Source: Chlorops oryzae (lineage: Eukaryota > Arthropoda > Insecta > Diptera > Chloropidae). Taken from it: DNA of 64,000 bases. The stretch's first letter is position 1, and the number at the start of each line of letters is the position of its first letter. Below are positions 48,364 through 59,866 of this stretch, piece by piece. Made by a program: the position numbers and the translations under genes. Below the pieces are notes generated by a model that did no database searches, was not told the DNA's origin, and saw only the letters and a list, made by a program, of their open reading frames with translations. The stretch covers positions 1,395,602 through 1,459,601 of the forward strand of contig CM035806.1 of assembly GCA_020466095.1 (NCBI GenBank). Direction: 5' to 3'.

Positions 48364-48827
48364 CAATAAATTTACTAAGTCGAAAGAGTGTGTCAAGGAG
48401 GATTCTAAGTACTCAATGGCACTCATTTCGCACTAATGCGTACAAAATGGCGGCGGCCATTTTGCTCCTTTGCCTGTAACCCGTCTGATGGCGGTGGTGA
48501 AGGAGCAATTACGGATCCATTTTTGGCTGCATATCTGGACATCTCTACTGACAACGATCATATAAAACGTTAATCTATAGAGCTGCTGTCGAAGTATACT
48601 CTGGCAAATGTGGACCGAACAGTGTCCCAGACATCATTTTGAAGCCAAAGTTTTTTCTTCTTCTTTCGAGTTTAAGAACAAAAAATTTGACAGCATTTTG
48701 CATGAATTTAATGTCGAAATTGTTTGAAATTTCGAACTGCGTACTGAGGGTTATGCGTTAAAGGCTTAAAAGCTGCTATCCTTTGGTTTCCCTCATCAAT
48801 AGACCCTATCTATCATCATCAAACGAC
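48364..48827. other. Gene-free stretch
   Basis: Nothing was recognised. Confidence 0.4.
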
Positions 48828-48829
48828 TA

Positions 48830-49460
48830 CACTGAGCGAACTTTAACATGATTTTTTTTTAAAGAGCGCATTGTTATTCACAGTCCTTTTGATTTTCGAG
48901 CAGAACGAAAAATTTCAAAAGAAAAATTTTTGAGTCAACAACATTTTTGGTTGATTTGAAAGGAAATATGTTTGATTACATTTTTTTTCGTTGTGTATAA
49001 TTCTCATTTGTTTTATAAAATAGGACATAAAAAGATATTTATTCATTTTAGAACTTTTTAAGCATTGCGAAAGCAGTCACGACAACGGAGTGAAAAAATC
49101 GGATGAAGTCCATCCAATGGCTATTTTTGGGGTTATGTTCAGCAGAGGCCTCTGAGGCCATTTTGTTTGAACGTTAAATTTGTTTTGACATTTCTTCTTT
49201 TATGGGTTTATTTAAGAAAATGTTTTCTTATTTTAAAAATTATCGTCATTTCAATTATGTTGGTTCAACAATTTAAATTTAAATGCAAATTTCAAAATTA
49301 TCATTTCAATTCAACCTGAAATATGGTTGATTCAAAACGAAAATCTTTATTTTTTTCAACAAGAAAAATTGTTAAAACTAAAAATATTCCTTGTTGAAGC
49401 CGTTTTGTATGTTTTTCCATTTGATTTAACCAGTTTTCTGGTTTGATTTTTTTCTCTGTG
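48830..49460. mobile_element. CACWGAG-type TA-flanked MITE
   Basis: The left end is CACTGAGCGAACTTTAACAT and the right end TTTTTTTCTCTGTG, with TA on both sides (48828-48829 and 49461-49462). The interior matches the copies at 13335-14511 and 26353-26958. This copy (631 bp) lacks the internal duplications and best represents the family. It is non-coding. Confidence 0.85.
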
Positions 49461-49732
49461 TAGCAACCGAATCGCAAATTCTACTTGCGGCTTGCGAACA
49501 CTGTTGCCAGTTTAGCGGAATCTGCGCGGAATTATTAAAACATTTATGATCTTTAGTAAAGTTTTAGGGCAGAAAAGTGGTCAGGAAAATTTTTCTGGGA
49601 TCTAATTTGTTTTTACAGTATTTTAAGATGAAATTTTAAGGAATTTTGGCCTTGTTTTGAGACATTCAGCGGAATATCGCGCTAAGAAATCGGCAAAAAT
49701 TCTTGCACAAGTCCAAGCCGCTCTTTTAAATG

Positions 49733-49757
49733 AGGGAGAGAGAGAGAGAGAGAGAGG
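49733..49757. repeat. (GA)n microsatellite
   Basis: About 25 bp of GA, lying about 20 bp beyond the candidate donor at 49771-49777 on its downstream side, so (CU)n in a minus-strand transcript. Confidence 0.95.
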
Positions 49758-49777
49758 AGTATTAAAATTCTACTCAC

Positions 49778-49945
49778 GGAACGCAGCCCTTTAGGCGTCT
49801 TCGCTGAGAGATTCGCATCTTCGAGCGATCACAATCGACGCGCATGAAAATCCTTGGTACTGTTGGCTTTAAACAAAGCCGATGTTGGCTTTTGGAATTT
49901 TGCTCGCAGACAACGGAAGAATTCGGTTGCGGAATTTTCTTCTTC
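49778..49945 (-). other. Candidate 5' untranslated exon, possibly of bl
   Basis: The minus strand shows a strong donor, CGTTCC|GTGAGTA (49771-49777 in the intron), at the end of a less AT-rich stretch (AAGACGCCTAAAGGGCTGCG). A TATA-like TATAAAAA (about 49968-49975) lies 25-30 bp upstream of the start assumed here. The start coordinate is a guess from the TATA spacing. Gene bl needs an upstream non-coding exon on this strand, and this is the best candidate I see, about 27 kb from the ATG. It could equally be an exon of another gene or chance. The long minus-strand frame through it (to 50514) continues into low-complexity sequence and is not convincing as coding. Confidence 0.25.
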
Positions 49946-49967
49946 ATGAAACCAGTTACGGGTGTTT

Positions 49968-49975
49968 TTTTTATA
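49968..49975 (-). promoter_or_regulatory. TATA-like box before the candidate 5' exon
   Basis: TATAAAAA on the minus strand. In such an AT-rich region this motif is frequent by chance; its only support is the donor site 190 bp downstream. Confidence 0.2.
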
Positions 49976-50810
49976 CAGTCACTTGATTTAATTGGAATGC
50001 TATTTCCTCCACGAATTACACGTATGCATAACAATGTATGAGACAAGAATTTATTCAAAAGTCGACCGCCAGCCATTTTAAGAAAATTTGAATTTTGAAA
50101 CAAAAAATTTTTTTTCCAAAAAAATAAATAAACAACGAGAAAAAATAGAAAGAAATTTTTTTCCAAAAAAAATATTTTTTTTTTATGTTTTGAAAATGAA
50201 TTGAAAAGGAAAAAGAAATCAATTTTATATATACATATATATGAATGTATATGTATATATATTTTGTTTTGTAAGGCCACTTGGATTGCTATGTTTGTAT
50301 GACGGGATTCACACAGTAAAACATTTCGATAGTGAAAAGTGCTTTTGCTGGCTGAGGACACGGTCACATGGGGATATATGATGTGGGAGGGGTTTTTTTT
50401 TGCCAACAAAAAAAAAATGTTTTTCCATCGAAATGTCATAGAGAACGTGTAGAGCGCGGATAAAGAATATAATAATAAAGTCATCAGAGAATGAAGTAGC
50501 AGCAGCAGCAGCATCTAGTCGTCTCAGCATTTAATTGAATGTCGTCGTGTGTGTTTAAGCCATAATGAATCTCTTCTGTCGAAGTCGTTATTGGAGAAAA
50601 CATGGTTGGCGACACAAGTTTTATTTAAAATTTTATCTATGGCTCGGATAAAATGACTTATTGGACGTCTAACCGAGATAATGAATAAATTTAAATCACA
50701 TTACATATTATGTAGGGGAGGGGGTGGGTGTGAGGTGAATCTGCTGTAAAGGGGCCCAAAAAAAAAAAAACCTTTTTGGAGGATTTTTTTGGGTCAGAAA
50801 AAAAAATAAT

Positions 50811-51984
50811 GAAGGGTGTTATAGTCAGGCGAGCCTGACATTAAAATATCCGACACAGACACATTTTTAAATAATTTTCAAAACAGAAAGAATATTCTAT
50901 AGATTTTTAAGGCCATAAGGGGCCCCATATACCGAATGTTGTTCAATTTCTTTATTAAAACAACCCATTTGCCACGCCCAATTTTCAAAATTTTTGGAAA
51001 TCATAATTACTTGCTTTTAAACATGTTCAAATATCAAATTTCATCAAAGCATCTTGAAAAACTCCGATTTTAAAGCAGTTTTTGTGATTTTTGTAACCTA
51101 CACAGAAAAACTGGCTACGAAAAATTCCAATTAATGGCGTTTGTTAAACTCGATTCATCGGTTTTTTAATTGTCCCAATTAAAAATTTCAAACAAATCAC
51201 GAAATTCGGGAAAAGTTAGCAATATTGAATTTTGAACAAAAATGTGGTTGATTATTTTGTTGTATTAAATACCAAAAGTACTAATTCTTAACAAAATTTT
51301 GTTTGAAATTTTTGAAAGTGCATATAAATATTTTTCTAAAATTCTCATTAGCTTTATGGAGGATTTACATACAAGAAGAGACAAAATAATCAAAAATTAG
51401 CTCACATATGTTTATGATGTTATAAGGTATAATTATGTTCCGTAAACTGACTTTGTAGACTCAAATTTTTATTATGGAATATGTAGATGAGGCATTTTTT
51501 CCTTTTTTATTTATTTAAAATAATTGGTTGAACTTTATTAATACCTTTGGTTGTTGATATTACAAATCGTTGTTTGCAAATATTTATTGAGTGTTAATAC
51601 TTCGAGTAATTGTCCCAATTAAACGATATTTTAATATAACAAAACGTGTGATAGCCTGAGTTTTAACAACAAATTTGTTATATTGATTAAAAAATTGGTT
51701 ATATTTACGCACAAAAGTCGTTCTGTGTACCTTTGTACTGGAGATACCCTAAAAATTTATCCGATCGGGTCCATTCTCGAACTTGATCTTACTCATGTCC
51801 CGGCCAACACGTATGCCAAATTGCCTTCGATAAGAAAACTGTATACAGACAGACAGACGAACATGGCTAAATCGAATCTCCTACCGACGCTGATCATTTC
51901 TATATACATTTTGTATGGTCTATCTCGACTGGTTCTGGGTGTTACACAACACAACCACACAAATTCAATATACCCTCGGTATAA
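50811..51984. mobile_element. Helentron/DINE-1-like element, copy 1, with MITE inserted
   Basis: Homologous in opposite orientation to 58161-59017. One end has the hairpin GTCAGGCGAGCCTGAC (7-bp stem); the other ends ATACCCTCGGTATAA. A (CAGA)n microsatellite lies at 51846-51860. Short subterminal hairpins and a central GTCY-type microsatellite are described for DINE-1/Helentron elements, hence the assignment. It is non-coding and interrupted by the element at 51101-51727. Confidence 0.6.
51101..51727. mobile_element. TA-flanked MITE inserted in the Helentron-like copy
   Basis: A 627-bp element. The ends are CACAGAAAAACTGG and CAAAAGTCGTTCTGTG, with TA on both sides (51099-51100 and 51728-51729). 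The homologous Helentron-like copy at 58161-59017 supplies the empty site: deleting the element plus one TA gives a junction of the same length as in that copy. The ends resemble the CACWGAG family, but the interior does not, so it is a sister family. It is non-coding. Confidence 0.8.
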
Positions 51985-54000
51985 AAAACCGATTTTTTGA
52001 GCCCCCGCCTTAAGACTTCGAGTTCGTCAATGCTGACCCCTTCTGTGTATTCAATTAATACTATTCAGTTCCTCTGCGAATGCCATACGAAATGAATACG
52101 ACTCGGATAGATCAAAAAGAAAGAACTATAAGTATATAATTTGATTTAATTTAGTGCCCTTTTTTTTCAAGTATGGTTTCAATCGATTTCTAATGCAAAT
52201 AAAGCGCTTAAATACATACATATACACCCGAAGCAGCACGGAACTTCGTGGGTCGAAGTGTTACAAGATTCGTATCACTCTTCTATGTATGTATGTAAAG
52301 GCCAGGCCATTCATTGGAAATGGGTATGTGATGATTCAGAGATCCGTTGCTGTTTACATTCATTGAATTGAATATCACAATCATAGCATAGAGAGATTGA
52401 GAAAAATACATTAGCATATTCAATAAAACGCTGAAGTCCCGCTGTGAGATCTATTTACCCATATCTTTTAATGAATGAAAGCACGACTAAATCGAGAATA
52501 TTGTTTGCACTAATATATAAAATTCGTTCATCCGGAATTCGTAAATCACGTATTTATTTATATTTGAATGATAAGCATTTACACTAGAAAAGAAAATTTC
52601 AACAAACGAGAAAGCATCATACTAATTTCAATGGATTTGACTACGGCGGCCGTATAGAAACGAGAGGAGAGGCAGCATTTCGCTTGATGATGCATGACTG
52701 AATTGTCAAAAAGGTGTGGCTGCTATGAGAAGTCAGACTATTTTCTTTCTTCGTTCTTCTATCTCGAATGCTTTAATTACAAAACATTCACGCTTGAAGA
52801 GCAGTTGGATCATAAAAGCCTGAAGAATATACATTAGTGTTGCAGCAAACCAGGGACGTAGCCAGAGGAAGACTGCTTTGGTAGTGCTTATATTGGCCAC
52901 AGCCCTTATATTGGCCCAAAAAAATAGTGGCCAGATATCCGTTGCAACTCTAATATACATACATATATGTAAATCAAAAGAGTGTCATACAAGAAAATAT
53001 TTTGTCACCTTATCATTGGCATGTTTTAATGAAATGCTGAAGAATAAATCCATTACTTTCATTACATTCATTATTTCGTTCACTAATTAACCCCATTTTA
53101 GTGCTTTGATTCGGTGGTGATTCCGCCCGAATCCGAATAAAGACGAACACCTACCGGACCAATTATTTTTCTCGACGGTACTGGACACACAAACACACAC
53201 TAAAATCTCATCTCTTTTAGAAAATTCATTTGATTCTTTAACACGTTTGCCGCACTGTGAAGAGGTGCCAAGAAAATGTAGGTACAACATATATTGGAAA
53301 TTGTTCTTAACGCTCATGAATTTGAAAGAATACCATTCTTCCCTTGTGATTTTAATTCCACTCATTCATATTGACATTTAATGACTCAAAGAGGAGGACC
53401 TCAAACGAAAAGCAAGCTCCCCGTCATTCACACGAAGCCTCGGGAAGTATGAAGCTGAAACTTCAATTGCAATTTCAATTTCAAATTCAATTTCTATTTC
53501 GATTTTCATTCATTGGCTAACCTTAATCCATATGGAAGCCAATGGGAAAGATTGCGAACAGCAATTAAAAGCATGAAAACTTCTTATGCAAACCGCACCG
53601 AAAGAGGCAAAGTGCATCCAAACATCCCAACAAACGAGCTGGATGAACGAAATCATTTATTAAAATCAATTACGCAGAAAATTGAGGAAAACAACTGAAT
53701 GAAAAGTTGTGAAAGTTGAACTGTGCGGGAAGCGTTTCAAATGCAAAGCCGCATGGAATTGAATCGTTGCATGTAGCGCTAACAGCGGCAGCAGCAGTAG
53801 CAGCAAAGGAGCAACCATTGCGTCAAGCAGTTGCACCAGCAGCACCAGCAGCAATGCGGCAATACTTAATCGACATTTTGATATTGCGTCAAGAATCCAC
53901 AATCGCACACAATTGAAGCGCGAGGAGCTCAAGGATATTTCTCATGAAAATAAAAAAATTATCAAAAATATTTTTTTCAAAACGAGGCTGTCAGTCAGGT
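51985..54000. other. Gene-free stretch
   Basis: No gene was recognised. Around 53755-53855 a CAG/GCA-rich stretch gives Ala/Gln-rich readings, and around 53515-53695 a 61-codon frame has no known domain. Confidence 0.35.
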
Positions 54001-54209
54001 GAGCAACGAACCGAAGCGATGGATCAACTCAAGAGGTTGGTGTCTCAGGTAACGTTGGTGTCTCAGGTATTGTTGGTTGCACAGTGGCAACGATCAGCAC
54101 TGAACGAAAGCCCACAGAGTACACAAAGAGAGAAAAACAAGACCGAATGACGAAACGAAACGAAAAAAGCATCGCTAGTATTACTTTTGCTATATCGTTT
54201 TGTTTTTTT

Positions 54210-54252
54210 TTTTTGTTTGTTTGTTTGTTTGTTTGTTTGTTTATTTGTTTGT
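54210..54252. repeat. (TTTG)n microsatellite
   Basis: About ten TTTG units with one TTTA. Confidence 0.9.
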
Positions 54253-55682
54253 CTTTTTTCGTAATCGAAACTAATCAATTCTTTTCTGTTTGGTTTTGCT
54301 TTGCTTAGCGCTTCTACTTGTGTGTGATGTGTAAACAAAGTGTATTGCAAAGAGGAAAAAATTATTCGTAAACATAAAAGGAAAAAAAAAAACGAGCACC
54401 AATGAAAATCAAAAGAAAAGAAAAGAAGAAAAAAAATATACATCCAAAGCACGTCTTCGCCTTTTCGCCTTTTCGAGAATCCAGCTCAAGGTTAACCGCT
54501 TAAAATGGCAATAAAAACAAATTGACTCTGACGTTGAGAGATGACAGAGCCAGCCGCCTGCAATGATTGCATTCAATTGTGATACATTAACCGATGCATT
54601 TCAGCTCTTAGTATGCGTAGTATTTTTGGTAGTAAAACAGAAAACTGATAGACTTTGTGGAACCGAAAGAAACACTTTTTTTTTTTTTTATCTAAACATC
54701 GTTCCCAAACGTGTTGATGTACGTTGACTCGTTCTCTTTCTCTCTCACTCTCTATCAATCATTCATGTTCGTTGCTGGTTATGAAGTACATTGCTGAGGA
54801 GGGGGGAAATAACTGAGGGGTTGCTCACACGATACATCACGATGTCTAAGCCAAAGCAAATACAGCAAATGGTTAAATGTCAAAGTTCTTTTCGATTCAT
54901 AGCTGGAATGGCCCAGCGGGAAATGTCCCCCTAAACATCATCGATGAAGTCAGGGTGACTTTGGATCCGGAACGCATGCGATTTCATAGTGCATTTTGTA
55001 TATGACATTTGTACAGGAGTTGGACCAGTGAATTCATCTTGGGATTATAAATTGTCACTGGTGATTCCTAGCATGACAAGTTATGCCTTATCTCTCTAAA
55101 TGTCAATTTATAGAAACCAATTGAAAATTCTCTTCTTTGTCTTCTCTTTGAATATTTCGGGAAATTTTTGAAAAATCTATTTTTAACCATTTTTGTTCGC
55201 CTCAGTCAGGGCGATCTTTGGATTGTGAGTGGAGCACTCATCCTCTGTGCCACTTCTTGCTACCGCTCAACGGACGCTAAAACCATATTTAAATTTCAGT
55301 AGCCAATGCGATTCAAGCACATGAAGAGAGCCTCTTTACGATGACATTATCACCCAATGTGCCATGCATGACAATGTCACCTATATGTCATCGATGACAT
55401 CACTGAAGACTTTGCCATGCAGGAGATAATTTCCCGCTTGGGGTACATTAAACCAACACTAAGAAAATTATGTTTACATCAGACTGATAACTAGTCTCTA
55501 TTTGGACCAATTTGGAACTAGACCCATTTGGAACTAGACCCATTTGAACATTGTCATCAGTTTAAAAAAAATTTTAGCTGGAAATTTCTTGGAATTTAAC
55601 ACTTATTCTATGTATATAAATTTTTATTGAAATAGGAAGTCATAAATTTTTTTAGGATTTTTCTGGTTTCTGCTTCATAAAG
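54253..55682. other. Gene-free stretch
   Basis: No gene was recognised. The phrase TTTGGAACTAGACCCATTTG is repeated in tandem at about 55510-55548 and recurs near 57100, so repeat material related to the inverted-repeat element next door extends here. Confidence 0.35.
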
Positions 55683-56162
55683 GGCTCTACGCTCTGAAGT
55701 AGCAAGTAAATTTCCCAAAACACCAAACACATATAGAAAAAACAAAGAACTACTTCGGCTTACTTGCGCTACTTGAACGCATACGCTAATTACAAGTAAT
55801 CGGACTCACAGGGTTGCATTTAAATCATACATTTTCTATATTTCTGTCGACTTGTCATCGAAATTTCAACTCTGATTTCCTTTCTTCAAAAGAATGAGCT
55901 CGTTACTTCATTTCAATTTACTTTAACAGCGTTGAGCCCTCATCTCACTAATCTTCACCCCAAACACCCCAAAATTTTGTTCGATTAATGTCTTATAATT
56001 TCTTAATCTACCATCCTGGCCAATATTAGCACAACCAGAGCACTCCTTCTCTGCGTACGCCACTGAAATGGCGCTATCCACAGCATATTAACAGCTCGGA
56101 TTCTATTTCCAAAAAAAAAAAATGGATCTGCTCAGTAATCTCTTCAAGACTAGAAACTGATA

Positions 56163-56255
56163 CAGCGAATCCTCTCAAATGCGGGCACCCCTCATATATC
56201 ATATATGGGCAGAAAGTTCGTCGCCGTTATTGTCCCCATATGAGGGATTTCACTG
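56163..56255. mobile_element. Miniature pogo/Tigger-like MITE (93 bp)
   Basis: Left end CAGCGAATCCTCTCAAATGC and right end ATATGAGGGATTTCACTG. TA precedes it (56161-56162) and TT follows. The ends and the GCGGGCAC/TGTCCCCATATG words match the 1239-bp element at 43426-44664, so this is a much shortened member. Confidence 0.7.
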
Positions 56256-58160
56256 TTATAAAATTAAATGAATTTATTTTAACGTTATTTATTTTCGTGG
56301 GTTCCGTACTTGGAGTAAACTCTTTTCATTGTTTAAAAAAAAAAAAAAAAATATATATTTACGATTACACTTATATCTCTATATATGTATATATATTTTT
56401 TTTTGTGGGCACATGAAGACTTTGGCAGCAATCTTTCATTTTTCATCTACCACGACCTTGGGAATCGCGTTTTGACGCGTTTCTTGTTGTAAGACTGATG
56501 AAGACATTGAAATCAGACTTTAAAAACTTTGAGGAAGGTTTAAAAAAAAAAAAAAAAAACGAAGAAGAAACTAACGAATGTAAGCGATTAATTTTCATTA
56601 ATTAATTCTATTCCTCTTGTATTTGGTTAATTGAGCAACCAACAATTTGGAATATTCAGCTCATTAAACGAGGAGTTCAACCAAGTTTCGTTTATCTCTT
56701 CCGGCAACTGAATCTCCTTTCTTTCATCTCGTCGAAGAGAGTCAATTGAGTGCGATTCAGTGAGTGGGGGAGTGGGGACGGTACAACAGCTGAATCAAAT
56801 GAAATGAATGTCAGTGAAATTCAAAAATAATCAGCCATATTCTAAATTAGAGTTCCCGTACGGGCAAATTTCACATATGAGCAGCTCTGCCGATCCGAGC
56901 CGAACGAGGGGAAAATTTGGTGAGACGAAAGAAAAGGAACTTCTTTTTTTTCCAAAGAAGTTTAGAGTTTTGGACCAAAAATCCAAAAAATTCATGACGT
57001 CCGATTTCGATGAAAATTTTTTTATATAGAATAAGTGAAAAATTCTAAGAATTTTGGCACTAAACTTTTTCAAAAAATATTACAACTGGTCCTTTTTGGA
57101 CCAGTTTGGAACTAGACCCAAACTAGACTAGTTGCAAACAGTCTTTTTTTAAATGTTAGCGAAAAAATTCTTAGATTTTCATATCTATAAAATTTCACGA
57201 AATCGGACTCATAATTTTTCGATTTTTGGTCCAAAACTCTCTAAGACATCTTTTGCCCCCAAATTCTTTTTCGATTAATGTCTTATAATTGCTCAATATA
57301 CCACGTTTGGATATAGACCCAACAGACTTATTCTATCGGTTTTTTTTTTAAAATTTATCTACGACCACTATTAAAATTCTTAGAATTTTCACTTATCACT
57401 AAATAATTTTTCATGAATCGCACGTTTAGAAGTATTGAACTTTTTTGGTTCTCTTGGTCCAAAATTGTAATTTCCTCAATTTCCCACACACAAAATTTTT
57501 TTCGAAATGTCTTATAAGTTTGCTAAATATAGACACTGTGGCAGAAATCAAGGCTAAAAATCTTTCTCTCTTTCTCATCGGCTTACTGTCCCTTGACCTG
57601 TAAGAACTACGACCCTTTAAGATTTAAAAGAATGAACAGCACAGGGTTATCCAGGACAGTTATCCTATAGGACCTCGCAAGTTTGAAGTTTGAACTTCTG
57701 TTTTCGACTTACTCCGGTCAATGAATGACCATTTCCCAATTTCCACACAAAAATGTTTCTTTCGAAATTCTTAAGCTATTAAATAAGACAAGTGGGATGC
57801 AGGGAAATTTCTTCTCTTTTCATTGGCTTTCTTCCCTACTTAGTCGATTTTTTGGATAGAAAAATGCGTGTGGAAATTGGGAACACGCTCATTAATATTG
57901 TGGTGTAAAATGACTTCTTTCCCCCACTTGAAATGCAACCCTGTGAGTCCGATTTCTTGTAAAGGGCTCAACGCTGTTAAAGTAAATTGAAATGAAGTAA
58001 CGAGCTCATTATTTTGAAGAAAGGAAATCAGAGTTGAAATTTCGATAAGTCGACAGAAATATAGAAAATGTATGATTTAAATGCAACCCTGTGAGTCCGA
58101 TTACTTGTAATTAGCGTATGCGTTCAAGTAGCGCAAGTAAGCTAAAGTAATTCTTTGTTT

Positions 58161-59017
58161 TTATACCCGACACACTCTGTGTCGAGGGTATATTGCGTTT
58201 GTTGGGTTGTGTGTAACACCCAGAACCAGTGGAGATAGAATATACAAAATATATATAGAAATGATCAGCGTCACCAGGAGATTCGATTTAGACATGTCCG
58301 TCCGTCTGTCTGTCTGTTTGTATACAGTTTTCTTGTCGAAGGAGTTGAGTTATCTTGACAAAATTTGGTATGCGTTCTCACGGGGACATGAGTAAGAACA
58401 AGTTCGAGAATGGACCCGATCGGACCATTTTTAGGGGTACCTCCAGTACTAGGGTCTGTTATGAAAATCACAAAAACTGCTCTAAAACCGATGTTTTGCA
58501 AGATAGTTTGATGAAATATTGGCATTTTAACATATTTTAGGCCAACTAATGTGATTTACAAAAATTAGAAAAATGGGCGTGGCAGATAGTTTTTCGAAAA
58601 TTGTCTCCTACTCCCGAAACGCCTATGGGACTTGAACGAAAATTGGCACTTATACTTCCTTTGTAGCCATAAACATCCTGCCCAAAAATTTTCTTGATCG
58701 CTCCATTCTTAAGGGTACCTCCAGTACTAGGGTCTGTCACAAGAATCTCAAAAGTGCCCCAAATTCGGACTTTTTCGAAATATTTCGATGAAACTTAGAA
58801 TTTTGCGCGTATATTTAAGCCTCCGATTGGAAATCAAAAAATTGGAAAAGTGGGCGTGGCAAAGGGGCGGTTTTCATAAAGAAATTCAACAAGTCGGTAT
58901 ATGGGGCCCCTTATGGCCTTAAACACCTCCTGATATTAAAAATTATTTGAAGATGTGTGCCTGTGTCGGGTATTCTATTGTCAGGCTCGCCTGACTATAA
59001 CACCCTTACTTGTTTCT
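58161..59017. mobile_element. Helentron/DINE-1-like element, copy 2
   Basis: About 850 bp, beginning near TATACCCGACACACTCTGTG (a hairpin with CGACAC and GTGTCG stems) and ending near CAGGCTCGCCTGACTATAAC and then ACCCTTACTTG. A (GTCT)n tract lies at 58300-58318. It sits in the right arm of the 3.4 kb inverted-repeat element. The intact left arm gives the empty site, TTCTTTG, a run of T, CTATATG, so the insertion fell within a T run and made no clear duplication. Helentrons are reported to insert between two T, which fits. It contains an internal repeat (TACCTCCAGTACTAGGGTCT at 58438 and 58718). Confidence 0.65.
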
Positions 59018-59067
59018 ATATGTGTTTGGTGTAGGAAATATTACTTGCTGCTTTAGAGCGTAGAGCC

Positions 59068-59689
59068 GGCCCCCTTTCGAATTTAATTCATAATAAAAAT
59101 AAAAAAATTTAAAAATTAAGAAAACACATCGTAAAACAGCAATAGAAAATTTTTGTAACTGACTGTACCACCTGAAACGGTCAAAATTTGATGCCAACTC
59201 ATTGTTAATTGAAGCTAAAATATTAAGTTCTTCTCGTTCTTGCGAGAAAAAAAAAATGCTTTGCTACGGATCAGGGAATATGATGATTTAAGATGATTTA
59301 CGCAATACTTTCAAATCAAAAGCAAGCAGTGAGAAAATAAATAAATAAAATAAATAAAGAAGTAATGCGGAAAGGTAGCGTATGAAGAGAGATAAGCAAG
59401 CGTAAAACTGTTTAGGCGGACATTGAACTCTTATCTGAAGGGTGCGGATGATGATAATTATTTGCTACGGAGTGAAGGAGAATTTCCTTGGAATTTTATT
59501 TTGAAAAATTGTAGCGGTATGTACCACAAAGAAGTGCAATAGAAGGAGTTATGAAAATGAGACTTGACGAAATAGCTTCATATTTTATCGGCCAATAAAT
59601 ACCTAATACTCTTCGAGTCGGGAGTCTTTTACTTGGCATCGAGGGGCGTCTTTAATCTTAGTTGAAGCTAATTAATATATAAAATAATA
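59068..59689. other. Gene-free stretch
   Basis: Nothing was recognised. Confidence 0.4.
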
Positions 59690-59691
59690 TA

Positions 59692-59864
59692 CAGTGCACT
59701 ACGGATAAATGCAACACGAATAAATGCAAAAACCTCATAAGTGCAAGGTGCTTTGAAGCCTTTTTTATGCGTACTGATCAAAATGTGCACCGATTTATGC
59801 AAAGAACGCATAAGTGCACAAGAATTCGAGCAAAAAACGTGTTGCATTTATCCGTACTCTACTG
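59692..59864. mobile_element. CAGTGNACTACGGATAAATGC MITE (173 bp)
   Basis: The ends are CAGTGCACTACGGATAAATG and CATTTATCCGTACTCTACTG (with a 2-base difference), and the repeat extends inward through GCAACACG. TA lies on both sides (59690-59691 and 59865-59866). CAGTRNACTACGGATAAAT ends are of the Tc1/pogo type. The word TGCATTTATGCGAAC near 61083 suggests another broken copy. Confidence 0.85.
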
Positions 59865-59866
59865 TA

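Larger units (their letters stand above)
55683..59067. mobile_element. 3.4 kb inverted-repeat (foldback-like) element
   Basis: The left arm (55683 to about 55940) begins GGCTCTACGCTCTGAAGTAG. The right arm is its complement, running from about 57963 to 59067 and ending GAGCGTAGAGCC. Both arms share CAAGTAGCGCAAGTAAG, AATCGGACTCACAGGG and ATCAGAGTTGAAATTTCG in inverted form. The right arm is split by the Helentron-like insertion at 58161-59017. The 2 kb interior is AT-rich, has its own inverted words (TTTTGGACCAAAAAT and complement) and shows no transposase. Related arm pieces recur at 62280-62460 and about 62855-62885. A target duplication could not be fixed. Confidence 0.7.

Noticed and set aside
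49774..50514. 246-codon minus-strand frame
   Set aside because: Most of it reads through A/T runs and a (TA)n-like tract, and it has no domain. Only its last part, with the donor at 49771-49777, was kept as a candidate untranslated exon.
51096..51732. ACCT as the target duplication of the inserted MITE
   Set aside because: The flanks allow it, but the empty-site comparison leaves the junction 4 bp short, while TA gives equal length.
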